A stretch of DNA of 64,000 nucleotides from Branchiostoma floridae (Eukaryota; Chordata; Leptocardii; Amphioxiformes; Branchiostomatidae): positions 9,036,729 to 9,100,728 of the forward strand of contig NC_049991.1 in NCBI RefSeq assembly GCF_000003815.2. Direction: 5' to 3'. The position numbers and the translations under genes were made by a program. Positions 35,851 through 45,244 of the stretch are shown piece after piece. The notes under the pieces were generated by a model. The model had not been told where the DNA came from. It saw only the letters and a program-made list of their open reading frames with translations, and did no database searches. Each line of letters begins with the position of its first letter. The first letter of the stretch is position 1.

Positions 35851-38136
35851 ATGACCAAGGCCGATGTTGTTAAAGTATGGGATGGCATCCACCCCTTACG
35901 ATGTAAAGCCATTACTGCCCTCATTGATCCTCGAGAAAATGCCAAGATCAAGACAGACAAAGAGGGCTACTATTACGTCATTCCCCATTACCTGGCTGAT
36001 CAAATAATCAAAAATAGCCCAAATGTCCCCGTGTATCTTCAGCATAATTCCAAGTATTCTATCGGTCATACGCTGGGGCATCGAAAGGTAACCGACCGCA
36101 AAATCTACGATCGCACTGGACAAGTCATCGAAACTGAATTCATCATTGACAACCCCGCCTTTTTGAAAGCTGTCATCGACGTCACTAAAGTGAGAGCCAA
36201 CGAGGTGGTCGGAGGTGTCATTGATAGTAAAGATGGGTTCGTTAAGGGAGGCCTGCGCTCAGCACAGGACGACAATGATTTTATTTCCCAGGACCTCAAA
36301 GTGCCTGTGACTGCTCAGAGTGCGCTCATGCAGAAGTTCCCCAGCACCAGTTTTGCTCACAACAAGAACACACACGATGTAACCGAACTCTCCATTTGCT
36401 TGTCTGGTCTGCGACCTTTCACGGTCATTGATCAAGTCAAAGTTGAAGAAGATGATGTGTTGGTAGAGGGAGGTCTATCCGTCGAAGAATTTACACAGTA
36501 TATCGGAGCGTGCCACTCTGTGTCCAACGGCGCCCTATACGCCAAGACTACAGAAGACCTTATCGCCGTTGGAGCCCCAACTGAATGTCTCTCTTATTCC
36601 ATGACCGGACATAACAAAAAGGGGGTTATGTCCGCAGCAACCCCAACCCATGAACCACTGAATGCGGTAACCAATTCAAAGCCACAAACAACACCTAAGC
36701 CCACCCCTATCCCCTTAAACCAGTTAAAAGGCTTCGTAGAAGCCATGTATCCCGTTAAAAATTCTGAAGACCCAGAAATTTCTATCAGATGTTCAACATG
36801 TTCACCATGTTTGTGCCGGACCCATATTCCAACTAAGCTTACTCAACCATCGTTAGATACTCTCGTGGCGTATTCAGCCAGCCCTCCCACCAATCCTTGT
36901 AGGGAACCGGTTTCTCGAGCAGCAAAAAGAAGCATCCCTGAGTCAAGCTTTTCACAAGTAGCTTCAAGCCAGGAAATGAAGGCTGCCCCGCAGCACAGCA
37001 TGCCAGACGACGGGTCTCACTCTTCCCCATCTTCCGACGCTACAATCAAGACTCTTCACAAAGCCTTCAGCGACCTTGTTGCCTCTAGGAAAAAGAGTAG
37101 TAAGCGGAAAGACTACTATTCAGACGACTCACTTTCGGATGCTGAGGTTGTTCGTATGAAACGCAAACGGGGCAAGCAAACGATGGAGCTGAACAAACGG
37201 GGCAAACGCGTTTTACTCATTGACGACGATGATTCAGATGATGAGCCTCGTCGAGGACGTGGGGGGGCACATCGAATGTATGGGGCCCACCCCCATTCGC
37301 ATGGCTATTACTACGGAAAAGGTGACCCAGACTTCTCTCACACAAACGGTCCCCATAAATACCTCGCATATCCGTATGGGCAGCCATCACACCCAGGAAT
37401 GAACCAACCACCACCGCCGCCACCGCCGCCACAATTCAATCCCCAGGCTGCATATCATCCGGGTCAACTCCTTCCCACATCTCTGGAATCTCACTACCAG
37501 CAGCATTCACCACCCTTGTCCTACGGTCAGTACGGTCATCCGACTACATATCCATATGTTCCTCCTCGTTTCGAACCTCCAAATCCTGGAGCCCACCATC
37601 TGCAACCACTACACCCAAGACAACCACTCGCCGCTCACTGGGGGCCACCTCACAATATGACATCAGTAAGGCCATTGCACCAGCCTTATCAAAATAACTT
37701 CGATCATCAAAATGGATACGACCGAACTGGAGCCTACGGAACACCTTATAACGAAGGATATGAGTATGATGCTTCCCCGCCACGACCTCAACCCCCAAGT
37801 GGACAAGTACGCAGGCGCCCACTCATCGCCAAACGCCGACTTCATGCACAAGGAGCTATGCCTGCATCAGAGTCCGCCCAACAGGAACAGTCAAAGTCAC
37901 GTAGCGAAGATGATTCTACGATGATGGAGGATCAGTTCACAGAGGATACTACAGAACAACAGCAGTCGGAACCTGCAACTATGGGACCTGCAACCGGGGC
38001 TAAAGTTGCCTCCCAACAACAAGCAACTCGCTATTCTATGCCCACAAGCATCCCTACAAGCCAAACGCAGGCACCAGTCAGTAAGAAAACAGCTGTCATG
38101 TCCCACATTAATGACCATATCAACGGCTTGTTGTAA
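35851..38136 (+). CDS. Capsid maturation protease and scaffold protein (assemblin-like)
   Basis: 761 residues from the ATG at 35851; the frame is open ten codons earlier to a TTG. The first 200 residues resemble a herpesvirus assemblin: PVYLQHN with H65 and GHTLGH, followed by THDVTELSICLSGLRP with H175 in the position of the second catalytic His. The nucleophilic Ser, expected about 25 residues before H175, cannot be fixed by eye (S146 and S157 are candidates). After this come a linker, basic nuclear-targeting patches (SSKRKDYY and RMKRKRGK near 415-440), a long Pro/His/Tyr/Gln-rich scaffold with a run of eight prolines, and a short conserved-looking hydrophobic end (HINDHINGLL) suited to binding the major capsid protein. 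It directs procapsid assembly in the nucleus and is then cleaved. An internal start for a separate scaffold product is possible. Confidence 0.7.
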   Translation: MTKADVVKVWDGIHPLRCKAITALIDPRENAKIKTDKEGYYYVIPHYLADQIIKNSPNVPVYLQHNSKYSIGHTLGHRKVTDRKIYDRTGQVIETEFIIDNPAFLKAVIDVTKVRANEVVGGVIDSKDGFVKGGLRSAQDDNDFISQDLKVPVTAQSALMQKFPSTSFAHNKNTHDVTELSICLSGLRPFTVIDQVKVEEDDVLVEGGLSVEEFTQYIGACHSVSNGALYAKTTEDLIAVGAPTECLSYSMTGHNKKGVMSAATPTHEPLNAVTNSKPQTTPKPTPIPLNQLKGFVEAMYPVKNSEDPEISIRCSTCSPCLCRTHIPTKLTQPSLDTLVAYSASPPTNPCREPVSRAAKRSIPESSFSQVASSQEMKAAPQHSMPDDGSHSSPSSDATIKTLHKAFSDLVASRKKSSKRKDYYSDDSLSDAEVVRMKRKRGKQTMELNKRGKRVLLIDDDDSDDEPRRGRGGAHRMYGAHPHSHGYYYGKGDPDFSHTNGPHKYLAYPYGQPSHPGMNQPPPPPPPPQFNPQAAYHPGQLLPTSLESHYQQHSPPLSYGQYGHPTTYPYVPPRFEPPNPGAHHLQPLHPRQPLAAHWGPPHNMTSVRPLHQPYQNNFDHQNGYDRTGAYGTPYNEGYEYDASPPRPQPPSGQVRRRPLIAKRRLHAQGAMPASESAQQEQSKSRSEDDSTMMEDQFTEDTTEQQQSEPATMGPATGAKVASQQQATRYSMPTSIPTSQTQAPVSKKTAVMSHINDHINGLL

Positions 38137-38221
38137 AGAGAAAAGACCTCATCTATTAGACCCAGATATCATCGTCATATCTTCTACAGATGCTACATGA
38201 TGGTTCGGGGTTATATGATTG

Positions 38222-38267
38222 AATAAAGAACATGTATACCATGCATATTTGAGTCATTGTCTTTATT
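38222..38267. terminator. Convergent polyadenylation signals
   Basis: AATAAA at 38222-38227 for the rightward protease/scaffold gene, and TTTATT at 38262-38267 (minus-strand AATAAA) for the leftward gene ending at 38285. The two signals are 34 bp apart and the messages overlap. Confidence 0.75.
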
Positions 38268-38284
38268 GTCTTCATTGTAGTTAT

Positions 38285-39979
38285 TCATATCTCATAGTTC
38301 TTCGGGTAGGGCAAGTCGAACCGATCCTGGAAACATTGATAACCTAGCTCTAACATTCTGACCAGACCAGCGTTCCTAGGCAACTGTGGCATAAGTCCAC
38401 CTTGATGCACCGACATATCCTTCCGTTCGTCGATATCATCAACCTCGTCCTGTGACATATTATCCCCATCCCCAATGATGGACGGCAGTGAAGTAGGAGA
38501 CCTTCTCTCCGTCTCACTAAAGGATCGTTTACGCGCTGGGTTGCGAGGATTACAGGTTTTTTCTGCATAACGTTTGATAATGTCGGGATATCTCGGCTCC
38601 ACTCGCTTAAACATGTTGATTGTTTCAATTCGCTTATATTTCTGTGACACTAGCTTGTTAATAGGATCACCCAAAACCCGACTCCATGAGACATTGGGAA
38701 GGGAAAAATTAGTAGCCTGCGAGTACGTCGCACGACTTCCAACCAGCCTGGAAACAATGGGTAATATCTTTTGGTGGAATAATCTCTGTTCCTCCTCTTT
38801 GGTCTTTTCGTGCGTTTTCAATGTCCAACACAATAGGTCGATGAAGGCATTTACCTCTCGCCATACCAGTGAATGAAACAGCCGCTCGGTAGTTGCCTTG
38901 GCGTTGTTGAGAGCCAGACTGATCTGCACGTTCTTATCGTTGCTTTCGTGCAACATTTGTCCTCCTTTTCGGCACATGATGGGTACCATGGGATATCCCG
39001 GTACAGCACTACCGTTAAAACATCGACTATAAACCTGTAACTCAAAACACTCTAAGGGGCATAGGGCAGCTCGCCATAAGATTTCACAATCTTCTTGCAT
39101 CCCTTTGGTAGCTGCGTCTTTGTGATAGCTCCGTATGATATCTGTTTCTGTCTTTTCCTCATATGGTAACTCCACGACTTTATGTGTCCTGAATCTAGCT
39201 TTGTTTACAAGCTGGAACCGACCCTTGCCATTTTCGATTGTGGCTCGCTTTTTAAAAGTGATGTCATTCACGACGGCCGATATAAAGGAGTCGCTGGTAA
39301 GTGAGTTATTGAACTCGCTGTCTCGCCAAACCAGTGGCTCCATCCGAGCATGTCCAGGGTTAAGCAAAGCATGGTGGGTAGCTGTGAGCTGTTTGTTCAA
39401 CACGTGTTCGAGAAATCCTCTTGGCATGTTAACGTTCAGCGTGTTTATATTAGCGTCGCCTTGTAGGAGACCGTAGGCATGGCCAATGCGAGCTGTGTCC
39501 ACACGCTTGTACCCTGCCTTAGTAGACACCGGATATGTTGATTTACTTACTTCCTGTGGGAAAATCTCGGTATAGGTTTTTCTGTTTCGATCCTCGACTC
39601 CTTCCATACCAGTTAGCGTATGCTGTCGCACCACGTTCATAGTAGTGAAAGACGACTTCATGACCTTAATTTTGTCGGTTATGTTCATATGCGCAGTAGG
39701 TACGCTTTTTTCGGTGTCCTCTACGATTCCCCGTACCATATACCAGTCTCGCGTCGTCGTGTCGTAACGCACCGCTGCCGAGTGAAAGTAAAAGTCCCCA
39801 CGCTTAGAGTGCCTGGTGTAGACCTGTGCTACTTTTGCAGAAACGTCTGGTTCCACAGTATTCATATGCATAGGTGATCTATGCTCCATTCCGCGCCTTT
39901 GACTGACAGACACTTGTCGAGTCGCTCGAATATCATCCACAAGAGTAGAGAACCGACGCTGAGCACAGGGATATGTCAT
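38285..39979 (-). CDS. Unrecognised 564-residue protein, probable structural gene
   Basis: 564 residues from the ATG at 39979 (a GTG six codons upstream is not needed). The amino 50 residues are basic and Arg-rich, and a second basic patch lies near the carboxy end (RNPARKRSFSETERR) followed by an acidic stretch, so nuclear targeting is likely. The middle is globular without a recognised motif. It sits between the protease/scaffold gene and the major capsid gene on the minus strand, which suggests a capsid or triplex component, but no residue-level evidence supports a name. Confidence 0.75.
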   Translation of the reverse strand: MTYPCAQRRFSTLVDDIRATRQVSVSQRRGMEHRSPMHMNTVEPDVSAKVAQVYTRHSKRGDFYFHSAAVRYDTTTRDWYMVRGIVEDTEKSVPTAHMNITDKIKVMKSSFTTMNVVRQHTLTGMEGVEDRNRKTYTEIFPQEVSKSTYPVSTKAGYKRVDTARIGHAYGLLQGDANINTLNVNMPRGFLEHVLNKQLTATHHALLNPGHARMEPLVWRDSEFNNSLTSDSFISAVVNDITFKKRATIENGKGRFQLVNKARFRTHKVVELPYEEKTETDIIRSYHKDAATKGMQEDCEILWRAALCPLECFELQVYSRCFNGSAVPGYPMVPIMCRKGGQMLHESNDKNVQISLALNNAKATTERLFHSLVWREVNAFIDLLCWTLKTHEKTKEEEQRLFHQKILPIVSRLVGSRATYSQATNFSLPNVSWSRVLGDPINKLVSQKYKRIETINMFKRVEPRYPDIIKRYAEKTCNPRNPARKRSFSETERRSPTSLPSIIGDGDNMSQDEVDDIDERKDMSVHQGGLMPQLPRNAGLVRMLELGYQCFQDRFDLPYPKNYEI

Positions 39980-40296
39980 TCTCAGCTTGATAGTCACAGA
40001 GTCTCACTTGACCCAAAAATGATTTCCACCCTTGCCTCACAACGTCTAATTATGCATGTAAAAATGAACGCATGTGCTAATATACCCCAAACTCATTTAC
40101 ATACTCATTTGCATGTCCTAACACGTTGGTACAAAGAATTACAAAGAAAGACACGTAGTCAGTATACGATGATTATATGTTTATTGACACAATATATATA
40201 TATAGGCTGTGGAAAGCCTGCGTTGAGACACCTCCGAGCTATTGATGATTATAATAACGACAACTATCTGCATATCGTGTGTCATCACAGCAAACT
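39980..40296 (-). promoter_or_regulatory. Upstream region of the 564-residue gene
   Basis: 317 bp without a gene. A (TA)n run at about 40191-40205 and an ATTTGCAT octamer at about 40107-40114 are possible promoter elements for the leftward gene. The run is also AT-rich enough to melt easily, but no origin-like palindrome accompanies it. Confidence 0.35.
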
Positions 40297-40995
40297 TCAA
40301 AAATCCATTATGATCTCTTTCTCCCCGTGCAGATACTCGTTAGTTATCATGGTGAAGGAAATGTTGAACAACACCCTCGGATCACTGAACTCGCGAAAAT
40401 GATCGAGAACACGACGTACGACCTTGACCAGTCGGTCCCACATCTCCGTGGCTTCCTGGATGTAGAAGTAATCGCTATCAGCGGTGGACATCGATAAGAT
40501 CTGTTGGCAACTCGGGCTCTGATCTGCCCTCAAAGCTTCGAACATAAACCTGACACGGAAAGGGTACATCTCGTGTGAGATACGGGTGAAAAAATTAGCC
40601 TTAATCTTATACCATATGGGGTCAATGCTCCTTCCCATCACGTACAACTGTTCCAATTGATAGATATGGTCCCGTCGACGCAGATGTGTAACCTTGCTCT
40701 CGTCGGAGGTCATCACGTTGAAAACGGTTGAAGGTCGCCTTTCTTCGACAAAATCAATGAATGAAGAAGGACTTGAGATCGTAAAGAAGCTCTCCCAGTA
40801 TGTTTTCGAGGTGTCAAAATAGATGACTTTTTCGTTAAATTTTGAAATGTCTTTTTCAACGGGTACCAGTAAGAGATCATCTTGATCATCGTCTAAGGTG
40901 CCGTCTTGACTGTTGGCATTCCGCAACTGTTCGTAGGCACCCCGTTCATCACTCTCCGGAAGGGCGCACAAGATTTTCCCCAAAATACGCGCCAT
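40297..40995 (-). CDS. Unrecognised 232-residue protein
   Basis: 232 residues from the ATG at 40995; an upstream GTG in the same frame is not needed. A TATA-like ggtataac on the minus strand at about 41036-41043 lies some 42 bases before this ATG and supports it. The first residues are hydrophobic (MARILGKILCALP), then an acidic segment, then a helical domain rich in aromatic and basic residues. No family is recognised. Confidence 0.7.
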   Translation of the reverse strand: MARILGKILCALPESDERGAYEQLRNANSQDGTLDDDQDDLLLVPVEKDISKFNEKVIYFDTSKTYWESFFTISSPSSFIDFVEERRPSTVFNVMTSDESKVTHLRRRDHIYQLEQLYVMGRSIDPIWYKIKANFFTRISHEMYPFRVRFMFEALRADQSPSCQQILSMSTADSDYFYIQEATEMWDRLVKVVRRVLDHFREFSDPRVLFNISFTMITNEYLHGEKEIIMDF

Positions 40996-41295
40996 GACGA
41001 TAAACCAGATAGGCGTTGATTGCAGTGACACCCAATGTTATACCAATTAAAAAGACAAACAGCATATTCTCTAACTGTCTGGACTCACTTCATTGCGTCA
41101 AGCCAGCCATAGTGTAACACGATGCAATAACCCTCCGTAGATAGAGATGAAGCTTAGTGTCAGCTAAGCACGTTGTCAACTCCGCCACACTAGACTAGTT
41201 TAGACGATGTGGATTCTTCTGTAGTCAGGCCTTAAGTGGGCACAGTACAGTGTTCATAATTATATAGTCTTCGGTGGATGATGATTCAACACTCT
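40996..41295. other. Intergenic region downstream of the capsid gene
   Basis: 300 bp between two leftward genes. Apart from the TATA-like element near 41037 with an adjacent CCAAT/ATTGG, I see nothing. No canonical AATAAA is visible just past the capsid gene stop. Confidence 0.4.
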
Positions 41296-44200
41296 TCAAT
41301 AGACAGGTACGGAGTAGGGAGACTGGATATACATCGAGTACGGTCCACTGCCGGGTACGATTCGTCCGCTGTCACAAAACCCTTCTCTTTTGACACCTCT
41401 TAGGACACCATCATCAGTGTATTGTGTATATGGTACCCCTTTGGCATGATAGACGCCAATGTCAAATTTTGACACGAGCGCATGTTCTGGCTTAGACGTC
41501 CCCTGATCATAGGAAAGATTGACTCCTTTTAACCAGGCTTTGACCGCAGCAAAGTTGGATGTAGCTGCGATCTGACCTTCGGGCATGATGTTACAATTCA
41601 TGGCGGTATCCATAGCAAAGAGATGTTCTAGCACCTCGGTGGTGGCACTGACCGGGAAAGTTGACCTTTCCGTCCTGTAGTTACCAGTGGCTGCTCTATA
41701 TGGGCTTGAGTTTGAGCCGACAGGGGCATTGTTGGCTCTGAACAGATACTGGTACAAGGAGTCCATTGAAGTGGCATAAGGGTTAGTGGTAGGTATGGAA
41801 GACGTGTTGAATTTAATAAGTGGGATGTCCGTGGTCCCGGGAAGAGGGAAGGCTTCGGCACGAGGACGTCCCATGATATCAATGGGGTCATGGGTGGGCT
41901 TACTTGCTGGCCTGATTATGGGTACAAACTCATCACTCAGATTGAAGGCCCTGTTTTCACCTCCCATAGCGGCGGTAGCGATTCTGGCTTTTTCCTGAGC
42001 TCCCAGATAACGGTCGATTACCTCACGATCGTTTTCCGAAAAGAAGTTGTCTTTTCCAATTCTCTCCACCTCCTTCTGCAGGTAGCCAGTCTTAGACCGA
42101 CTAATGCTATCCAGGCTAACGATGGGTTTGCCGCGGTGAGCAGCCAAGGTTGTCATGTGAGGATTAGGGTAAATGCACGTTGCTGCGACAGCACCACCAG
42201 CGTACATACTGTGCATGGTTTGTATGTTCACGCCGAGATCACAACAAACCCTACCATCGTCCGTGGCCTTCTGTGACGCCTCGGCACCAGTGACAAGCAT
42301 TTCGTGAGACAATGGCTTCCCAAACAAGGCCGTATCAGAGTAAATCTCCTGCAGTCTGACAAAATCAACAGACCACCCGGATGGCGTTCTTGTTTCTACA
42401 TCTGCCGAAATGCCCGTGGGCTTGAGCCTCAGGAACATCATAATGATGGCGGCGATACGGATGTGTGGAGTAATCTCATTATTGAGCGCCATTTTGAAAA
42501 TATTGGCAGCTAGGACATACCCATAAGGCTTTGGAGCGTCGTCCCCATTTGCCTTTGGCAGTTCCATATTTTCTAAGGCAAAGATATCTGGTATGCTGTC
42601 GTTTAAAGTTTTGTCGTCCAAGTTGTAGCGCATGCCAGTGATAACAGGTCTTACGGCATGAGTCCAGATCATTTCCTTCAATTTTGCGGGATCGCGAGCT
42701 AAAGCGTTAATTTCGTTCAGCTTATCGCTATGCTTGCTGTACAGCTGCTGTATCAGACCAACATAGTACTCTGTGATTCCTTCGTCATTGGCCATATCCA
42801 CCGTTTTCTCAGCTTCTGATTGTACAACTTTTGGTAATCCACATCGCCTCATCACAGACTCTAGTTTACCTATATGCGCCTGCTGGCTGTTCTGGTTATT
42901 ATCTCCGGCCATTAGCCGTTCTCCCCTCAATGAATGGCCCTTAGTTTTGATAGCAAAGGCAGGGACATGCCCTATGACTTCCTTGGCGATCACGTCAAAA
43001 ACATGTTTCCCGGTAACTTCGTCAATCTTGGCTCTCACGTCACAATATGGGTATTTCTCAAGCATTTCCACTTTCTCCTTAGCAGACTCTGCCATCTGAT
43101 GCAGTGCTATACCATTTTCCTCGTACATGATGTAGGCCCTGTATAGTTCTTTATAGTCTCGGGCGGCCACTAGTTCATCCCTTCTAGACTCGGTGATAGG
43201 AGCCATAGGAGTGGTTCCAAACTCGATGGCTTTCACGAGGTTAGTATTTAGGGCTTCCTTGAAACCCTCGACATCAAAGAGGTGTGGCATCAAGAGTGCC
43301 ATGCCCATCTGCTTGGGACCAAAGGTCAACGGTTTGCAGTTATGTTCCAAGCTTGGCGTATTAACTATGATTTCAGGGACACCATAGAAGTGCATAGGTG
43401 GAATGACCCCCTTGGTGGCGTTTCTGTTCATGTTGGCATTAGCAATGGCCGAAAAGTTGGGAGCGTCCTCGTTAAAGTCCCCCATGCTTACGCGAAACAA
43501 TTCGCGGCACAGCTGCACTAGACTCGGGGAATGCTGCCAGGTCTCATCATTACCAAGGCCCAGGTTCCTAGCAGTGGGCACCTCTTCATGAGTTGCTTCC
43601 ACGATAATGGGCCCAAATCGGGTTTCGAAATACGTGCAGGGCCGTGAAGAATTGATAGTGTAGAGGATCTGGTCACCCCTATCAAGCTCTCCGTTTGCCG
43701 ACAATTCGCCATTGGGTCCATAGTTGTCGTGCTGCTTTTCCTCTCCATAGATCTTATGTCCTAATTTCGTCAGATTAACAAGAGCCTGTCTCCTATCACT
43801 CTCGGCTGTGTCGCTACCAGGCTCCTTGACGAGGTTGAACAAATCCTTACCAGTCGTCGAATTCTTGAGGGGATGATCTATCTCCTTGTACGCACGTGTA
43901 ATGCCCTTATGTCCACACTGATCAATGTCATCAATATAGCCTTCGTTGGGCTGTAGGTAAACAGGCTTAGTAAAAACTCTGAACCCAGATTTGATGTCCT
44001 TTACCTGCCTCAGTTGCGCCATTGCATGCTCGCTTACCATGATGACTCCGGCTAAAAAGTTGCTTCTAGCCCTTCCCTGTCGAGCAACCTCTATGTCAGC
44101 CTCAGAAACGTCAGAAGGTAGGATCACCGTGCTGTAGTCAAGCGGTTGCTTCCTATCCATGTGTTGAAGATGAGAGTATCCCTTTTCTACAAGTTCATGC

Positions 44201-45081
44201 AGAAAGGTCATCGGTTTCTTGGCCAACATAAAACGAGACTCGAGATGTTTCCTAATGTACAGATCAATAAGACTCGTTCGCAACTGATCCTGTCTTATCC
44301 ACGCATTCATATCGTTAGCCGATTCCACGGCTGACGACAGGGCCGTTGCATTGTTTTCCTGCACAACTATTAGAGGGAGAGGTATAGCCGTCCTCAAGAC
44401 CGTTTCCAAGGCCTCTTTTATGAGCCCCATGTCCAGAGATAGCTTAGTATTTGCTGCATCCCCAGCCACCATTTTTTCCAGTTTGTCACAAACAGCTTGT
44501 CCAATAGCCTTCCCGGTTCGTTCCACTTCTTCCGGCCTCTCTTTTATGGTGGGTGGATCTCCAAACATACCCAGTGCGTGCACATCTGTGTTGAGCTGTA
44601 AGATGGAGTTCACTACTGTATGGGGTATTTCGAAACCTGTTCCCCTGGTTCCCAAGACATAAGGCCTGCTCGATACAAAATCGATCGTTTTAACCGGTAT
44701 GGCCCCTCTATGTTTCTTCGGCGCCGGGACGACCTTAATGAGTACGTAGAGGTTGTAAAGGTCGGGAACAAAGAGGGCAGAGTAGTTCAGATAAAACATA
44801 TGAATGAGCGCCGTGTCCACAAACTTATCAACGCCCTCCACCCTCATAATCTTTAGTCGATTGCAGGCCACAGTGTTTTCTAGCACCTTGGCAAAATTTT
44901 CCTTATGTGGACCACTCGAGAAATTCGGGTCCATGAGTACATAGGCGGCAGATTTCACTAGGGCCGAGTGTGCGCCCGTGAGTTTATTGACCAGACCATT
45001 ATAACTGGCGGGCGTAACCCCAGAAATCAGTCCATTACTGGCCCACGGATACCGCGGCGTATGACCATTCACGTACGCCAT
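41296..45081 (-). CDS. Major capsid protein candidate
   Basis: 1261 residues from an ATG at 45081. The length and even, soluble composition without enzyme motifs or membrane spans are those of a herpesvirus major capsid protein (about 1300-1400 residues). It lies directly before the alkaline nuclease and near the protease/scaffold gene, consistent with malacoherpesvirus capsid clusters. The carboxy end is Gly/Pro/Tyr-rich (GSGPYSMYIQSPYSVPVY). It would form the hexons and pentons of the nuclear capsid through an HK97-type fold, which cannot be seen by eye. A TATA-like acatataac lies about 40 bases upstream on the minus strand. The assignment depends on size and context as well as general resemblance. 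Confidence 0.65.
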   Translation of the reverse strand: MAYVNGHTPRYPWASNGLISGVTPASYNGLVNKLTGAHSALVKSAAYVLMDPNFSSGPHKENFAKVLENTVACNRLKIMRVEGVDKFVDTALIHMFYLNYSALFVPDLYNLYVLIKVVPAPKKHRGAIPVKTIDFVSSRPYVLGTRGTGFEIPHTVVNSILQLNTDVHALGMFGDPPTIKERPEEVERTGKAIGQAVCDKLEKMVAGDAANTKLSLDMGLIKEALETVLRTAIPLPLIVVQENNATALSSAVESANDMNAWIRQDQLRTSLIDLYIRKHLESRFMLAKKPMTFLHELVEKGYSHLQHMDRKQPLDYSTVILPSDVSEADIEVARQGRARSNFLAGVIMVSEHAMAQLRQVKDIKSGFRVFTKPVYLQPNEGYIDDIDQCGHKGITRAYKEIDHPLKNSTTGKDLFNLVKEPGSDTAESDRRQALVNLTKLGHKIYGEEKQHDNYGPNGELSANGELDRGDQILYTINSSRPCTYFETRFGPIIVEATHEEVPTARNLGLGNDETWQHSPSLVQLCRELFRVSMGDFNEDAPNFSAIANANMNRNATKGVIPPMHFYGVPEIIVNTPSLEHNCKPLTFGPKQMGMALLMPHLFDVEGFKEALNTNLVKAIEFGTTPMAPITESRRDELVAARDYKELYRAYIMYEENGIALHQMAESAKEKVEMLEKYPYCDVRAKIDEVTGKHVFDVIAKEVIGHVPAFAIKTKGHSLRGERLMAGDNNQNSQQAHIGKLESVMRRCGLPKVVQSEAEKTVDMANDEGITEYYVGLIQQLYSKHSDKLNEINALARDPAKLKEMIWTHAVRPVITGMRYNLDDKTLNDSIPDIFALENMELPKANGDDAPKPYGYVLAANIFKMALNNEITPHIRIAAIIMMFLRLKPTGISADVETRTPSGWSVDFVRLQEIYSDTALFGKPLSHEMLVTGAEASQKATDDGRVCCDLGVNIQTMHSMYAGGAVAATCIYPNPHMTTLAAHRGKPIVSLDSISRSKTGYLQKEVERIGKDNFFSENDREVIDRYLGAQEKARIATAAMGGENRAFNLSDEFVPIIRPASKPTHDPIDIMGRPRAEAFPLPGTTDIPLIKFNTSSIPTTNPYATSMDSLYQYLFRANNAPVGSNSSPYRAATGNYRTERSTFPVSATTEVLEHLFAMDTAMNCNIMPEGQIAATSNFAAVKAWLKGVNLSYDQGTSKPEHALVSKFDIGVYHAKGVPYTQYTDDGVLRGVKREGFCDSGRIVPGSGPYSMYIQSPYSVPVY

Positions 45082-45244
45082 AATGCTGCACTTAATCGTG
45101 TCTTGTCTACGGAACGTTATATGTCGGTAGTTATCCAGTGATAAGTAAAAAAGACTAGGTTAAGAAACCCAGAAGTTTCCCCAGGTACGAAAAAATAGAA
45201 AATGACAAAAAAGACGTTGCTGTAAATAAATTTGTCTCATTCCT
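45082..45244 (-). promoter_or_regulatory. Promoter region of the capsid gene
   Basis: 163 bp. On the minus strand, acatataacg about 40 bases before the capsid ATG is a likely TATA box. The remainder is T-rich. Confidence 0.4.
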